Source: G963708235 sp963708235
GTDB lineage: Bacteria > Actinomycetota > Acidimicrobiia > Spongiisociales > UBA5794
Direction: 5' to 3'
Assembly: GCA_963708235.1 (NCBI GenBank)
Contig: OY970200.1
Location: 1 to 64,000 of the forward strand
Length of the DNA: 64,000 nucleotides
This document shows positions 55,835 to 64,000 of the stretch, one piece after another; the stretch's first letter is position 1, and each line of letters begins with the position of its first letter. The notes under the pieces were generated by a model that was given only the letters and a program-made list of their open reading frames with translations, searched no databases and was not told where the DNA came from. The position numbers and the translations under genes are program-made.

Positions 55835-56995
55835 ATGGCCGAGGCAGTGATCATCGATGCGGTCCGGACTCCCGGCGGCAAGCGGGGTGGCCTGCTCAAG
55901 GGTTGGCACCCCGTGGATCTGGCGGCCGAGATCCTCCAGGCGACCGTCTCCCGAAACCATCTCGACCCGGCGTTGGTGGACGACGTCATCCTCGGCTGTG
56001 TCTCCCAGACCGGTGAGCAGAGCGTCAATGTCGCCCGCAATGCGGTGCTCGCCGCCGGGTTTCCCGACACGGTCCCCGGGGTCACCCTCGACCGGCAGTG
56101 CGGGTCGAGTCAGCAGGCCGTGCACTTCGCCGCCCAGGGCGTCATCGCCGGCGCCTACGACGTGGTCATCGCCGGTGGCGTCGAGGCGATGACCCGGGTC
56201 CCGATGGGCGTCACCATGCAACAAGGTCCCGGGCAGCCCTTCGGGCCTGCGCTGCTCGCCCGCTACGACCTGGTTCCCCAGGGGATCTCGGCCGAACTCA
56301 TCGCCGACAGGTGGGGGATCAGCCGCACGGGCGCCGACCAGCTTGCCTACGACTCGCACATGCGGGCGGCGGCGGCCAGCGACGAGGGTCGCTTCGATGC
56401 CGAGATCGTGCCGATCCAGGTGCGCACCGAGGGCGGCGTCAGCACCGAGATGCGACGTGACGAGGGCATCCGTCCCGACACGACGATCGACCGTCTCGGC
56501 GAGCTGAAGCCGGTGTTCCGTGAGGATGGCATCGTCACCGCCGGCAATTCGTCCCAGATCACCGACGGTGCATCGGCGGTGCTGGTGATGAGCCGCGACA
56601 AGGCGGAGGAACTGGGGCTGCGGCCCCGTGCGACGCTCACCTCGTTCGCAGTGGTCGGTGTCGATCCGATCACCATGCTCACCGGACCCATCCCCGCCAC
56701 CGAGCGCGTTCTGGCCCGCGCCGGGCTCACCATCGACGACATCGACCGGTTCGAGGTGAACGAGGCGTTCGCCACCGTCGTCGCAGCATGGCTCGCCGAG
56801 ACGGGCGCCGACTGGAACAAGACCAACGTCAACGGCGGCGCCATGGCGCTCGGTCACCCCCTCGGGGCCTCCGGCACCAAGCTGATGGCGACGCTGCTCA
56901 ACGAGCTGGAACGGACCGGCGGTAGGTTCGGGCTTCAGACCATGTGCGAAGGTGGGGGCATGGCCAACGCCACCATCATCGAGCGACTCGACTGA
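55835..56995 (+). CDS. Acetyl-CoA C-acyltransferase (thiolase)
   Basis: 386 residues. The active-site Cys is in TLDRQCGSSQQAVHFAAQGV, with GGVEAMTRVPMG, the NEAF motif RFEVNEAFATVVAAW, the His in ALGHPLGASGTKLMA, and the second Cys in LQTMCEGGGMANATIIE. All catalytic residues are present. ATG 55835 follows GGAGG. It acts in beta-oxidation or acetoacetyl-CoA formation; direction cannot be told as it has no neighbours of the same pathway. Confidence 0.92.
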   Translation: MAEAVIIDAVRTPGGKRGGLLKGWHPVDLAAEILQATVSRNHLDPALVDDVILGCVSQTGEQSVNVARNAVLAAGFPDTVPGVTLDRQCGSSQQAVHFAAQGVIAGAYDVVIAGGVEAMTRVPMGVTMQQGPGQPFGPALLARYDLVPQGISAELIADRWGISRTGADQLAYDSHMRAAAASDEGRFDAEIVPIQVRTEGGVSTEMRRDEGIRPDTTIDRLGELKPVFREDGIVTAGNSSQITDGASAVLVMSRDKAEELGLRPRATLTSFAVVGVDPITMLTGPIPATERVLARAGLTIDDIDRFEVNEAFATVVAAWLAETGADWNKTNVNGGAMALGHPLGASGTKLMATLLNELERTGGRFGLQTMCEGGGMANATIIERLD

Positions 56996-57005
56996 GCCCG
57001 ATCCC

Positions 57006-57239
57006 ATGTTCACCGTTCTGATCGCCGCCGCCATGGGCATCGCCATCTTCGCCACCGCCGTCTGGCTGGTGAAACAACTTGCCACCCCTCAGCCCCCCGA
57101 ACCCGACCCCGCCGACGTCCAAGAGGTCGAGGTCGCCTACAAGTGCACCCTGTGCGGTCTGCGGCTCACCGTTACCCACGCCCAGGACGACCAGGCCGCC
57201 GCCCCCCGCCACTGCCGCGAGGACATGGAACCCGTCTAG
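57006..57239 (+). CDS. Small membrane-anchored zinc-ribbon-like protein
   Basis: 77 residues: one N-terminal helix (TVLIAAAMGIAIFATAVWLV), a proline-rich linker, and a mini-domain with KCTLCGLRLTVTH and a later HC pair (PRHCREDMEPV) that could hold one zinc. It starts 10 bases after the thiolase stop. Function unknown. Confidence 0.6.
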   Translation: MFTVLIAAAMGIAIFATAVWLVKQLATPQPPEPDPADVQEVEVAYKCTLCGLRLTVTHAQDDQAAAPRHCREDMEPV

Positions 57240-57297
57240 AAGCGGGCGCCGGGATGTGCGGCGGGTCGCCGGCATCCACAGCTGTGGGTGCGTGGAT

Positions 57298-57315
57298 AAC
57301 TACACACGTGTAGTT
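57298..57315. promoter_or_regulatory. Inverted repeat AACTACAC-N2-GTGTAGTT
   Basis: Perfect 8-base arms with a 2-base centre in the 168-base gap between convergent genes. Next to it are a GTGGATAA DnaA-box-like core (57292-57299) and CCACAGCTGTGG (57276-57287). Purpose unknown; position between gene ends argues against a simple promoter operator. Confidence 0.4.
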
Positions 57316-57407
57316 CGAGGGGGTACGAATGAAGGTCCGCTGGAGGCGGTGGATGTTCATTGCGACGGCCGGCGGTGTGTCTTCTCCACGGGGAGGAGAC
57401 GACGACG

Positions 57408-57659
57408 TCAGCGGAAGTTGAGCGTCATCCCGAATCCGGCGGCGATTCCGGCGAGACCGAGGAACAGGTAGTTGTTCGAGGTTCCGCCGGGCAGCAGCCC
57501 GATGTAGTTGGCGAGGATGATGACCATCCCGATCCCCATCAAGGTGAACATGGTCACCATGTACCACTGGGGTGAAGGGCCCTTGGCCTTCACGGGATCG
57601 ACTGTCTTCGGTGGCGTGGGACGCCGCGTGGCTTTCTTGCGACCTTTTGATTCCGGCAT
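57408..57659 (-). CDS. crgA: Cell division protein CrgA
   Basis: 83 residues: basic N-terminus (PESKGRKKATRRPTPPKT), then two helices, WYMVTMFTLMGIGMVIILAN and NYLFLGLAGIAAGFGMTL, linked by YIGLLPGGTSN. This is the standard CrgA layout. CrgA recruits FtsI/FtsQ partners to the septum in actinobacteria. Its place opposite the sortase and near pknB, pbpA and rodA matches the conserved actinobacterial locus. Confidence 0.9.
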   Translation of the reverse strand: MPESKGRKKATRRPTPPKTVDPVKAKGPSPQWYMVTMFTLMGIGMVIILANYIGLLPGGTSNNYLFLGLAGIAAGFGMTLNFR

Positions 57660-57767
57660 GGTCTGGAAGCGTAGCGGGTCCGTCAAGTGTCCCGTCTCCC
57701 GGCGGTGTCGGCACGCCGAGCCGGTAGCCTTGACCGTCACACTGCACCGAGCCGAGGTCGTCGGATC

Positions 57768-58490
57768 TTGTCGAACACCATCGTCACCGCACCGGCGCCG
57801 GAAGCGGCCGAGCCGCACTACGGCGGAGCCCACCGCATCGTGCGCGGTCTCGGGTGGACCCTGGTGTGGCTCGGACTCCTCACCCTCGGTTTCGTCGCCC
57901 ACCAGCTCTGGATCACGTCGTTCTTTGCGCAGCGTCATCAGACCGTCCTGTCCGAGGAGCGGGTGGCCTTCCAGGAGATGGCCCAGCTCGACGAGGTCGA
58001 GTATGTGGGACCGGACGGTCGCACCGGTGTCATCGTCACCGAGGAGCCCCCACCGCCGGGCACCGCCGGGATGGTGATCCGGATCCCCAGCCTGGCTTCG
58101 CTCGAGGACGGCTGGGAGGTGGTGTCCGGTGTCACCGTCGCCGACCTGCGCAATGGCGCGGGGCATATGCCGGACACCCCGCTCCCCGGCCAACCCGGAA
58201 ACGCGGTGATCAGCGGTCACCGCACCACCTACGGGGCCCCATTCCACGATCTCGGTGAGCTGGAGGCAGGCGACCGGATCGAAGTCGACACCGCCTCCGG
58301 CACCCACGGCTACGCGGTGCGGGAGACGTTCGTCGTGGCCCCGACCGACGTGTGGGTGACCGATCCGCGAGAGGGATCGTGGCTCACCCTCACCACCTGC
58401 CACCCCAAGTTCTCGGCGGCGCAGCGACTGATCATCGTCGCCGAACTCGTCGACGGTCCCAACGCCGATGTGATCGGAGCTTCACCATGA
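57768..58490 (+). CDS. Class E sortase
   Basis: About 240 residues. A cytosolic N-terminus and one helix (GLGWTLVWLGLLTLGFVAHQ) precede the sortase barrel. The catalytic His is in NAVISGHRTTYGAPFHDLGE, Cys in WLTLTTCHPKFSA and Arg in SAAQRLIIVAEL. Class E enzymes anchor LAxTG-type proteins to the wall. TTG 57768 is used as start. Its stop overlaps a small membrane-protein gene. Confidence 0.87.
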   Translation: MSNTIVTAPAPEAAEPHYGGAHRIVRGLGWTLVWLGLLTLGFVAHQLWITSFFAQRHQTVLSEERVAFQEMAQLDEVEYVGPDGRTGVIVTEEPPPPGTAGMVIRIPSLASLEDGWEVVSGVTVADLRNGAGHMPDTPLPGQPGNAVISGHRTTYGAPFHDLGELEAGDRIEVDTASGTHGYAVRETFVVAPTDVWVTDPREGSWLTLTTCHPKFSAAQRLIIVAELVDGPNADVIGASP

Positions 58491-58635
58491 TCCGCCGCGG
58501 ATTCCGGGCGCTGCCCGGACCACTGGCGGTTCGTATCGTGCTGGCGGCGGTGATCATCGCCATCGCCCTGGTGGCGCTGCATTTCTTCTACGACTGGCTG
58601 GGTCGGACCGTGCTCGATCCCGGCGGGGGTATCCA

Positions 58636-58639
<4 letters not shown>
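58487..58639 (+). CDS. 50-residue single-helix membrane protein
   Basis: One helix (AVRIVLAAVIIAIALVALHF) followed by FYDWLGRTVLDPGG. The start overlaps the sortase stop and its own stop overlaps the pabA start (ATGA on both sides). Such small frames are commonly present between the sortase and glutamine amidotransferase in this locus. Function unknown. Confidence 0.7.
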
Positions 58640-59193
<554 letters not shown>

Positions 59194-59226
59194 CGACTCC
59201 GGTGGATCGCCGGCCGACGGTCCACT

Positions 59227-60057
59227 TCAGTCCTCGGCGAGCTCGAAGTCCCCTTCTTCGGTCTCGGCGACGAGTTCGTCGTCGATCAGGCTGTCGACGG
59301 CGTCCTCCAGGTCCTCGACGGTGAATCCGGTGGCCCGTGCCAGCGACTCGAGCGACGAGGCTCCGGTCACCAGATGGCGAACCACCGCCCCACGGATCTG
59401 GCGCAGGGAACCCTCGAAGCGGGCCTGACGCCGCGGTGGCGCATACACCTCGGGGCCGGCGCACCAGACGTGGACCGGGCACGCCTCGCAGTCAGGGGTC
59501 CGGGGTCGACACACGGTGGCGCCCAGATCCATCATCGCCTGGTTCCATTCGGACGCATCGTGACCCAGATCCGCCTCGGCAGCAGCGGCCAACGCCGCAC
59601 CGGTCAGTTGCTCGCCGTGCCAACGGCTGAGCACGCGACGCAGGTTGGTGTCCACTGCCGCCACATGTTCGCCGAAGGCGATCGAAGCCACCGCCCGCGC
59701 CGTGTACGGACCGATCCCGGGCAGCGCTTCCAGTCCGGAGAGGGTCTCCGGCCAGCCGTCGACGGCGACCTGTTTCACCGCCTGGTGGAGATGTTTTGCA
59801 CGCCGGTTGTAACCGAGCCCGCTCCACACCCCGGCCACCTCGGCGAAAGGCGCTGCCGCCAGGCTCTCCACGGTGGGGAAGCTGGCAATGAAACGCTCGT
59901 AGAACGGGACAACCCGATCGGCCTGGGTCTGTTGCAGCATCATCTCGGACACCAGGACGTGATAGGGGCTGTCGGAGCGTCGCCACGGCAGGTCGCGCCG
60001 GTTGGTGCGGTACCAGGCGACGAGCGCTTCGTTGCGCTCGTCCTCGAGGGTGGTCAC
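59227..60057 (-). CDS. mutY: A/G-specific adenine glycosylase MutY
   Basis: 276 residues. The HhH-GPD core is clear: catalytic Glu in SEMMLQQTQADRVVPFYERF, helix-hairpin-helix GLEALPGIGPYTARAVAS and catalytic Asp in VAAVDTNLRRVLSRW. The iron-sulfur loop C-x6-C-x2-C-x5-C is present as CRPRTPDCEACPVHVWC. The C-terminal MutT-like domain is missing and replaced by a short acidic helical tail. GTG start overlaps the pknB stop. Confidence 0.9.
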   Translation of the reverse strand: MTTLEDERNEALVAWYRTNRRDLPWRRSDSPYHVLVSEMMLQQTQADRVVPFYERFIASFPTVESLAAAPFAEVAGVWSGLGYNRRAKHLHQAVKQVAVDGWPETLSGLEALPGIGPYTARAVASIAFGEHVAAVDTNLRRVLSRWHGEQLTGAALAAAAEADLGHDASEWNQAMMDLGATVCRPRTPDCEACPVHVWCAGPEVYAPPRRQARFEGSLRQIRGAVVRHLVTGASSLESLARATGFTVEDLEDAVDSLIDDELVAETEEGDFELAED

Positions 60058-62222
60058 GGCAGCGGTGGAAGCGTGGTGGTCGTAGTCGTCGTGGTGGTCG
60101 TCTCCGGCGGAGGTTCGACCCCGAGCTGGACACTGACCGTGCTTCCCTGGTCGACCGTCCCGCCGGCCCGGGGGTCCTGCCCGACCACCCTGCCATCGTC
60201 GCCCGATCCGGGATCGACCGGGACCGAACCGACCACCAGCAAACGCAGACCGGCCCGCTCGACCTCGGTGCGCGCCTCGGACTCGGTGAGCCCGCGCAGG
60301 TCGGGGACGGTGACCTGGCGGATGGCGCCGAGACGGACCCGCACCTGGTCGTTGACGGTCACCGAGGTCCCCGACGGGGGCGTCTGATCGGCGATCCGGC
60401 CGTCGAGCCCGGTTTCCGGACCGACCTCGACGGTCTCGTCGGAGATCACCAGTTCCAGTCCGAGCTGGGCGGCGACCCGCTGTGCCTCCTCGACGGTGCG
60501 TCCCACCAGATCGGGGAGATCGAAGGGTTCCAGCCCGAGCGACACGAACAGCGTCACCGCGGGGTTGTCCCGGGCCACGAGCTGACCGGCGGCCGGACTG
60601 GTCCGGGTCGCGATGCCCTCTTCCACCTCGTCGTCGTATTCCTCCTCGACGGTGACGTCGAAGCCTTCGTCCTCGAGGAGTTGACGTGCGGCGTCCTCGG
60701 TGAGCCCGGTCACATCGAGGACGGTGAGGGCGAACGGGCCATCCGAGATCACCAGATCCACCGTGGCCTCGGGTGGGGCGAGCTCGCCTCCGTCCGGGTC
60801 CTGTTCGAGGACCAGACCCTCGTCGACGTCGTCACTGAAACGCCGCGTGACGGTGCCGACCACAAAACCCTGCTCGGTGATCCGTTCCCGTGCTTCATCC
60901 TCGGTAAGCCCGAGAACGGGCGGGATCGGGAAGTTCTCCGGGCCGACCGACACGATCAGGGTGACGAAGGAGTCGATCTCGGCCTGGGTGCCGGCGGGTG
61001 GATCGGTCTCGATGACAAAACCGGCCTGGATGTCGTTGCTCGGGATGTCTCGCTGCCGGACCCGGAAGCCCACTTCCTGGAGCTCCTCGGCGGCGGCGTC
61101 GCGGGTGAGGTTGGCAACGTTGGGGATGGCGATCAGATCGGGCTCGTCGTCCCCACCCGACAGAAGCTGGGTGAGGAGGAAGATCCCGGCGGCGAGCAGC
61201 AGCACCAGCGCAATGATCCCCCAGACGTACCTGCGGTTCGACTCCGGTTCGTCGGGAATCGTGGCGACGTGGCGCGCCGTCTCGTCCGGAGTCACGGTCG
61301 GTGGCGGCAACGGAGGTGCGGACGACGACATGAGCTGGGTGGCGGCCTCGGCCCCTACCGGGGCGATGATGGCGGCCGCCGTCGGCATGTCCCCGCGCAG
61401 ATACCGCAGCAGGTCGGTGCGAATCTCCGACGAGGTCTGGTAGCGACCCAGCGGGTCCTTCTCCATGGCACGCTCGACGATGGCTTCGAGCGCCGCCGGG
61501 ACATTGGGGTTGACACTGGTGACCGGTGGCGCCCATTCCGACACATGCTGGTAGGCGACCGCAACCGGGCTCTCCCCCTGGAAAGGGGGTCGGCCACACA
61601 GAAGCTCGTAGAGCACCACACCGAGCGAATACACATCGGAGCGGGCGTCGGCGGGGAAACCCTGCGCCTGTTCGGGGCTGAAATAGGTTGCGGTGCCGAT
61701 GACGGCGCCGGTGCGGGTGAGTTCCTCGGAGTCGTCGAGGGCTCGGGCTATCCCGAAGTCGGTGACCTTCACGCTGCCGTCGGGGGTCAGCATGATGTTG
61801 CCCGGCTTGATGTCGCGGTGGGTCACTCCGGCCTCATGGGCGACGGTCAGCGCGGCGGCCACTTCGGCGATGATCTCGGCGGCCCGCCGCGGCAGCAGCG
61901 CCCCCTCGGAGCGGCGGATCTCGCGCAGCGTGCGCCCATCGATCAGCTCCATCACCATGTAGTAGTTCTGTTCGGACTCACCCCAGTCGTAGATCGACAC
62001 GATGTTGGGGTGGTTGAGTCCGGCGGCACGCTGTGCCTCACGCCGGAAGCGCGTCACGAAGGCCTCGTCCTGCGCAAACTGCGCATGGAGGAGTTTGATG
62101 GCCACACGTCGCCCCAGCAGCTCGTCCTCGGCTTCGAAGACGTCGCCCATCCCGCCTCGGGCGAGATGTCGGGTGATGCGATAGCGGCCGGACAGGACTC
62201 GGTGTTCGCTCACGGGCCGCAT
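60054..62222 (-). CDS. pknB: PknB-type Ser/Thr kinase with five PASTA repeats
   Basis: About 722 residues. The kinase domain has LARGGMGDVFEAEDELLG (G loop), VAIKLL lysine, HRDIKPGNIML and VTDFGIARALDDSEELTRTG. A helix (YVWGIIALVLLLAAGIFLLT) follows, then five extracellular PASTA repeats starting IAIPNVANLT, FPIPPVLGLT, FALTVLDVTGLT, FDLPDLVGRT and VTVPDLRGLT, and a Thr-rich tail. Mycobacterial PknB usually has four repeats. It senses muropeptides or lipid II and controls wall synthesis. Start is ATG 62222 or GTG 62211. Confidence 0.95.
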   Translation of the reverse strand: MRPVSEHRVLSGRYRITRHLARGGMGDVFEAEDELLGRRVAIKLLHAQFAQDEAFVTRFRREAQRAAGLNHPNIVSIYDWGESEQNYYMVMELIDGRTLREIRRSEGALLPRRAAEIIAEVAAALTVAHEAGVTHRDIKPGNIMLTPDGSVKVTDFGIARALDDSEELTRTGAVIGTATYFSPEQAQGFPADARSDVYSLGVVLYELLCGRPPFQGESPVAVAYQHVSEWAPPVTSVNPNVPAALEAIVERAMEKDPLGRYQTSSEIRTDLLRYLRGDMPTAAAIIAPVGAEAATQLMSSSAPPLPPPTVTPDETARHVATIPDEPESNRRYVWGIIALVLLLAAGIFLLTQLLSGGDDEPDLIAIPNVANLTRDAAAEELQEVGFRVRQRDIPSNDIQAGFVIETDPPAGTQAEIDSFVTLIVSVGPENFPIPPVLGLTEDEARERITEQGFVVGTVTRRFSDDVDEGLVLEQDPDGGELAPPEATVDLVISDGPFALTVLDVTGLTEDAARQLLEDEGFDVTVEEEYDDEVEEGIATRTSPAAGQLVARDNPAVTLFVSLGLEPFDLPDLVGRTVEEAQRVAAQLGLELVISDETVEVGPETGLDGRIADQTPPSGTSVTVNDQVRVRLGAIRQVTVPDLRGLTESEARTEVERAGLRLLVVGSVPVDPGSGDDGRVVGQDPRAGGTVDQGSTVSVQLGVEPPPETTTTTTTTTTLPPLP

Positions 62223-62303
62223 GGTACCGATAGCCGCTGTCAATGGTGTCGACTCGGCACCGGGTCGCCCGGCGGGTTGCGACCGCCGACCGGAGGGTTG
62301 CCG

Positions 62304-63770
62304 CTAACTGCGCCCGAAGAACTCGGCGAGGACGCGTTGGGCGATGGGTGCGGCGACGGTGCCTCCGGTGGCGTCCTCGCCACCACCCCCGGATTCCACG
62401 ATCACCGCAATGGCGATCTGGCGTTCGCCGGGTTCGGGGTTCACCGGTCCGAAGCCGATGAACCACGAATGCGGGTCGCTGTCGGGGACTTCGGCGGTGC
62501 CGGTCTTGCCGGCGATACGCACACCGGACACGGCGGCCCGGGTCCCGGTACCGGAGGTGATCACCCCTTCCATCATCTCGGCGACGGCGCTGGCGGTGGC
62601 CGGGCTCACCGCCCGCTGCAGCAGTGTCGGTTCCGTGACCGACGCCACCTCGCCGTCGGCGGTGAACACCTCGGCGACCAGATAGGGCTCGACCACCTCT
62701 CCGCCGTTGGCGATCGCCCCTGCCACCGACGCCATCTGCAATGCCGTGGCGCGGACGTCACGTTGCCCGATGGCGGTCTGAGCCAGCGCCGGAAGGTCGT
62801 TGTCGAAGGCGCTGACCGGGGGGATCACCGATGCGACCGCCGGGAACTCGGTGGCCGGGTCGCGATTGAACCCGAACCGTTCCGCCTGCCCCACCAGGTC
62901 GGCGGCGCCGAGATCCATCCCGATCATCCCGAAAGTGGTGTTGCACGAAACCGCCAACGCCACCGCCAGGCTGATCGAACCCCCTCCGGCGCAGGTTCCG
63001 CGGCTGTAGTTGCGGATGGTGGCGGTCGAGCCGGGGAGTTCGAGCTCGACGGGATCGGGATAGGTGGTGGCCGGGCTGGCGATCCCGGTTTCCACCGCCG
63101 CCGCCGACACCACGGTCTTGAAGGTGGAGCCGGGACTGTAGGTCGACTGGCTGGTGCGGTTGAGGAGCGGCTGGTCGGGGTCGGCCTCGAGAGCGTCACC
63201 GACCGGTCCGGCGTCGACATCGAGCACCGTGTTCGGATCGAAGCTCGGATACGACACCATCGCCAGCACCGCACCTGTCTGTGCATCCATCGCCACCACG
63301 GCGCCCTTGCGGTCTCCCAGCGACTCGGCGGCGATCTCCTGGAGGTCGTGGATCAACGACAACCGAAGACCACGCGGCCGCAGATCGCCACCCAGGATGG
63401 CGTTGATCACCCCGGAGATCGTCGAGTCCCGATCCGACACCAGCTCGGACGAATAGGTGGCCTCGATCCCGCGGTCACCGAACAACACCGAAGAGAACCC
63501 CACGGAGTGGGCATACAACTCCGCCTCCGGGTACTCGCGGCGGAACACCCTGGGGTCGGACGGGTTCGCCCGGGAAACGGCGACCACCACACCATCGGCG
63601 GTGATGATGGTGCCACGCTCGCGTCCCATCCGCGAGGCGATCACCCGGGCGTTGCGGGGATCCTCGCGATACTCGGGACCCCTGATCACCTGGACCCAGG
63701 TCACCGTCGCCACCAGCAGGATCATGGCCCCGAACAGCCCGGCGGCGAGACGACGGATCGGCCCGTTCAT
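62304..63770 (-). CDS. pbpA: Penicillin-binding protein PbpA (transpeptidase)
   Basis: 488 residues. One N-terminal helix, a dimerisation domain (ERGTIITADGVVVAVSRAN), then the transpeptidase with S-x-x-K (YSPGSTFKTVV), S-x-N (AVSCNTTFG) and K-T-G (RIAGKTGTAEVP). It crosslinks peptidoglycan in partnership with the SEDS protein encoded immediately upstream, which it overlaps by four bases (ATGA). Confidence 0.95.
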   Translation of the reverse strand: MNGPIRRLAAGLFGAMILLVATVTWVQVIRGPEYREDPRNARVIASRMGRERGTIITADGVVVAVSRANPSDPRVFRREYPEAELYAHSVGFSSVLFGDRGIEATYSSELVSDRDSTISGVINAILGGDLRPRGLRLSLIHDLQEIAAESLGDRKGAVVAMDAQTGAVLAMVSYPSFDPNTVLDVDAGPVGDALEADPDQPLLNRTSQSTYSPGSTFKTVVSAAAVETGIASPATTYPDPVELELPGSTATIRNYSRGTCAGGGSISLAVALAVSCNTTFGMIGMDLGAADLVGQAERFGFNRDPATEFPAVASVIPPVSAFDNDLPALAQTAIGQRDVRATALQMASVAGAIANGGEVVEPYLVAEVFTADGEVASVTEPTLLQRAVSPATASAVAEMMEGVITSGTGTRAAVSGVRIAGKTGTAEVPDSDPHSWFIGFGPVNPEPGERQIAIAVIVESGGGGEDATGGTVAAPIAQRVLAEFFGRS

Positions 63771-64000
63771 GACCGCTCCCCATGCGAGATTCTTGCCAGC
63801 AGGGTGATCGCCGCCATGTTGGCGACCAGCGACGAGCCGCCGTAGGACATGAACGGCAGGGTGATCCCGGTGACCGGGAGCAGCCGGATCACCCCGCCGA
63901 TGATGAGGAACGCCTGAAGCCCGAAGACCATGGTGATCCCGGCGGCGAGGAACTTGCGGAACACGTCACGGGAACGAAGGGCGATCCCGAAACCGGCGGC
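63767..64000 (-). CDS. rodA: SEDS-family glycosyltransferase RodA/FtsW, partial
   Basis: The last 77 codons of a gene that continues beyond the right edge. FLAAGITMVFGLQAFLIIGG and RLLPVTGITLPFMSYGGSSL match the final helices and the conserved P-F-x-S-Y-G-G-S-S motif of RodA/FtsW. Next to pbpA it is more likely the RodA member. Polymerises glycan strands from lipid II. Confidence 0.92.
   Translation of the reverse strand, partial: AAGFGIALRSRDVFRKFLAAGITMVFGLQAFLIIGGVIRLLPVTGITLPFMSYGGSSLVANMAAITLLARISHGERS

Noticed and set aside
60681..63845. A 1054-codon open frame on the + strand
   Set aside because: It is exactly antisense to pknB and pbpA, composed of G, D, R and H-rich low-complexity sequence, with no ribosome-binding site. 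High-GC DNA opens the opposite frame.

Overview
The window is GC-rich, uses ATG/GTG/TTG starts and has many ATGA or GTGA gene overlaps. Its right end has the actinobacterial block rodA-pbpA-pknB with mutY, pabA, a class E sortase and crgA. Together with a caa3-type oxidase and SigZ-like sigma factors this suggests an actinobacterium, most likely an uncultured-type member of Acidimicrobiia. The assignment is inference from gene content only.

Left part (1-30.8 kb). It opens with a Fur-type regulator and katG, then a TSUP exporter, an AlkB-like dioxygenase, a flavin oxidoreductase-methyltransferase fusion with a divergent XRE-cupin regulator, and small DUF1801 and VOC genes. From about 8.7 to 18.2 kb lies an arsenic island: an ArsR-ArsC fusion, an APC permease on a shared operator, a PadR pair, two SigZ-like sigma factors with cysteine-rich tails, ArsI/CadI, a metallo-beta-lactamase-fold protein, a second ArsR, an arsM remnant, an ArsO-like monooxygenase and an MFS transporter. 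Next come a broken DMT transporter, an HNH/DUF222 endonuclease, a PIG-L remnant, a glycosyltransferase, a CYTH-exopolyphosphatase fusion and a SulP transporter. The part ends with a compact group (26.1-30.8 kb) of DUF7144-like, small unknown, CYTH, three-helix-bundle and P-type ATPase genes. Three of its promoters carry the same palindrome at a fixed distance from a -10-like hexamer. Many genes here are interrupted by single-base indels with conserved coding sequence continuing on both sides, so sequence errors are more likely than decay.

Right part (31-64 kb). Nearly all frames are intact (two suspected indels). It holds an M23 peptidase divergent from a class III aminotransferase, a secreted S1 protease, a DnaJ-like protein, and a respiratory locus in which [PQQ sugar dehydrogenase - cytochrome c - CoxB-cytochrome c] diverges from [CtaG - CtaD - CtaE - membrane protein]. 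Then come a secreted LVIVD protein, a 0.8 kb GC-rich repeat block, an M14 carboxypeptidase, a quinone oxidoreductase, an unusual three-gene unit (apparently circularly permuted solute-binding lipoprotein, small cupredoxin-like lipoprotein, polytopic membrane protein), a second secreted beta-propeller-like protein, tRNA-Ala(TGC), a thiolase and the cell-division/peptidoglycan cluster running off the right edge.

How the genes work together: the arsenic island can bind, oxidise, demethylate, reduce and export arsenicals. The respiratory block can pass electrons from periplasmic sugar oxidation through cytochrome c to an aa3/caa3 oxidase. The right-end cluster couples cell-wall synthesis (RodA, PbpA) to PASTA-kinase signalling and septation (CrgA).
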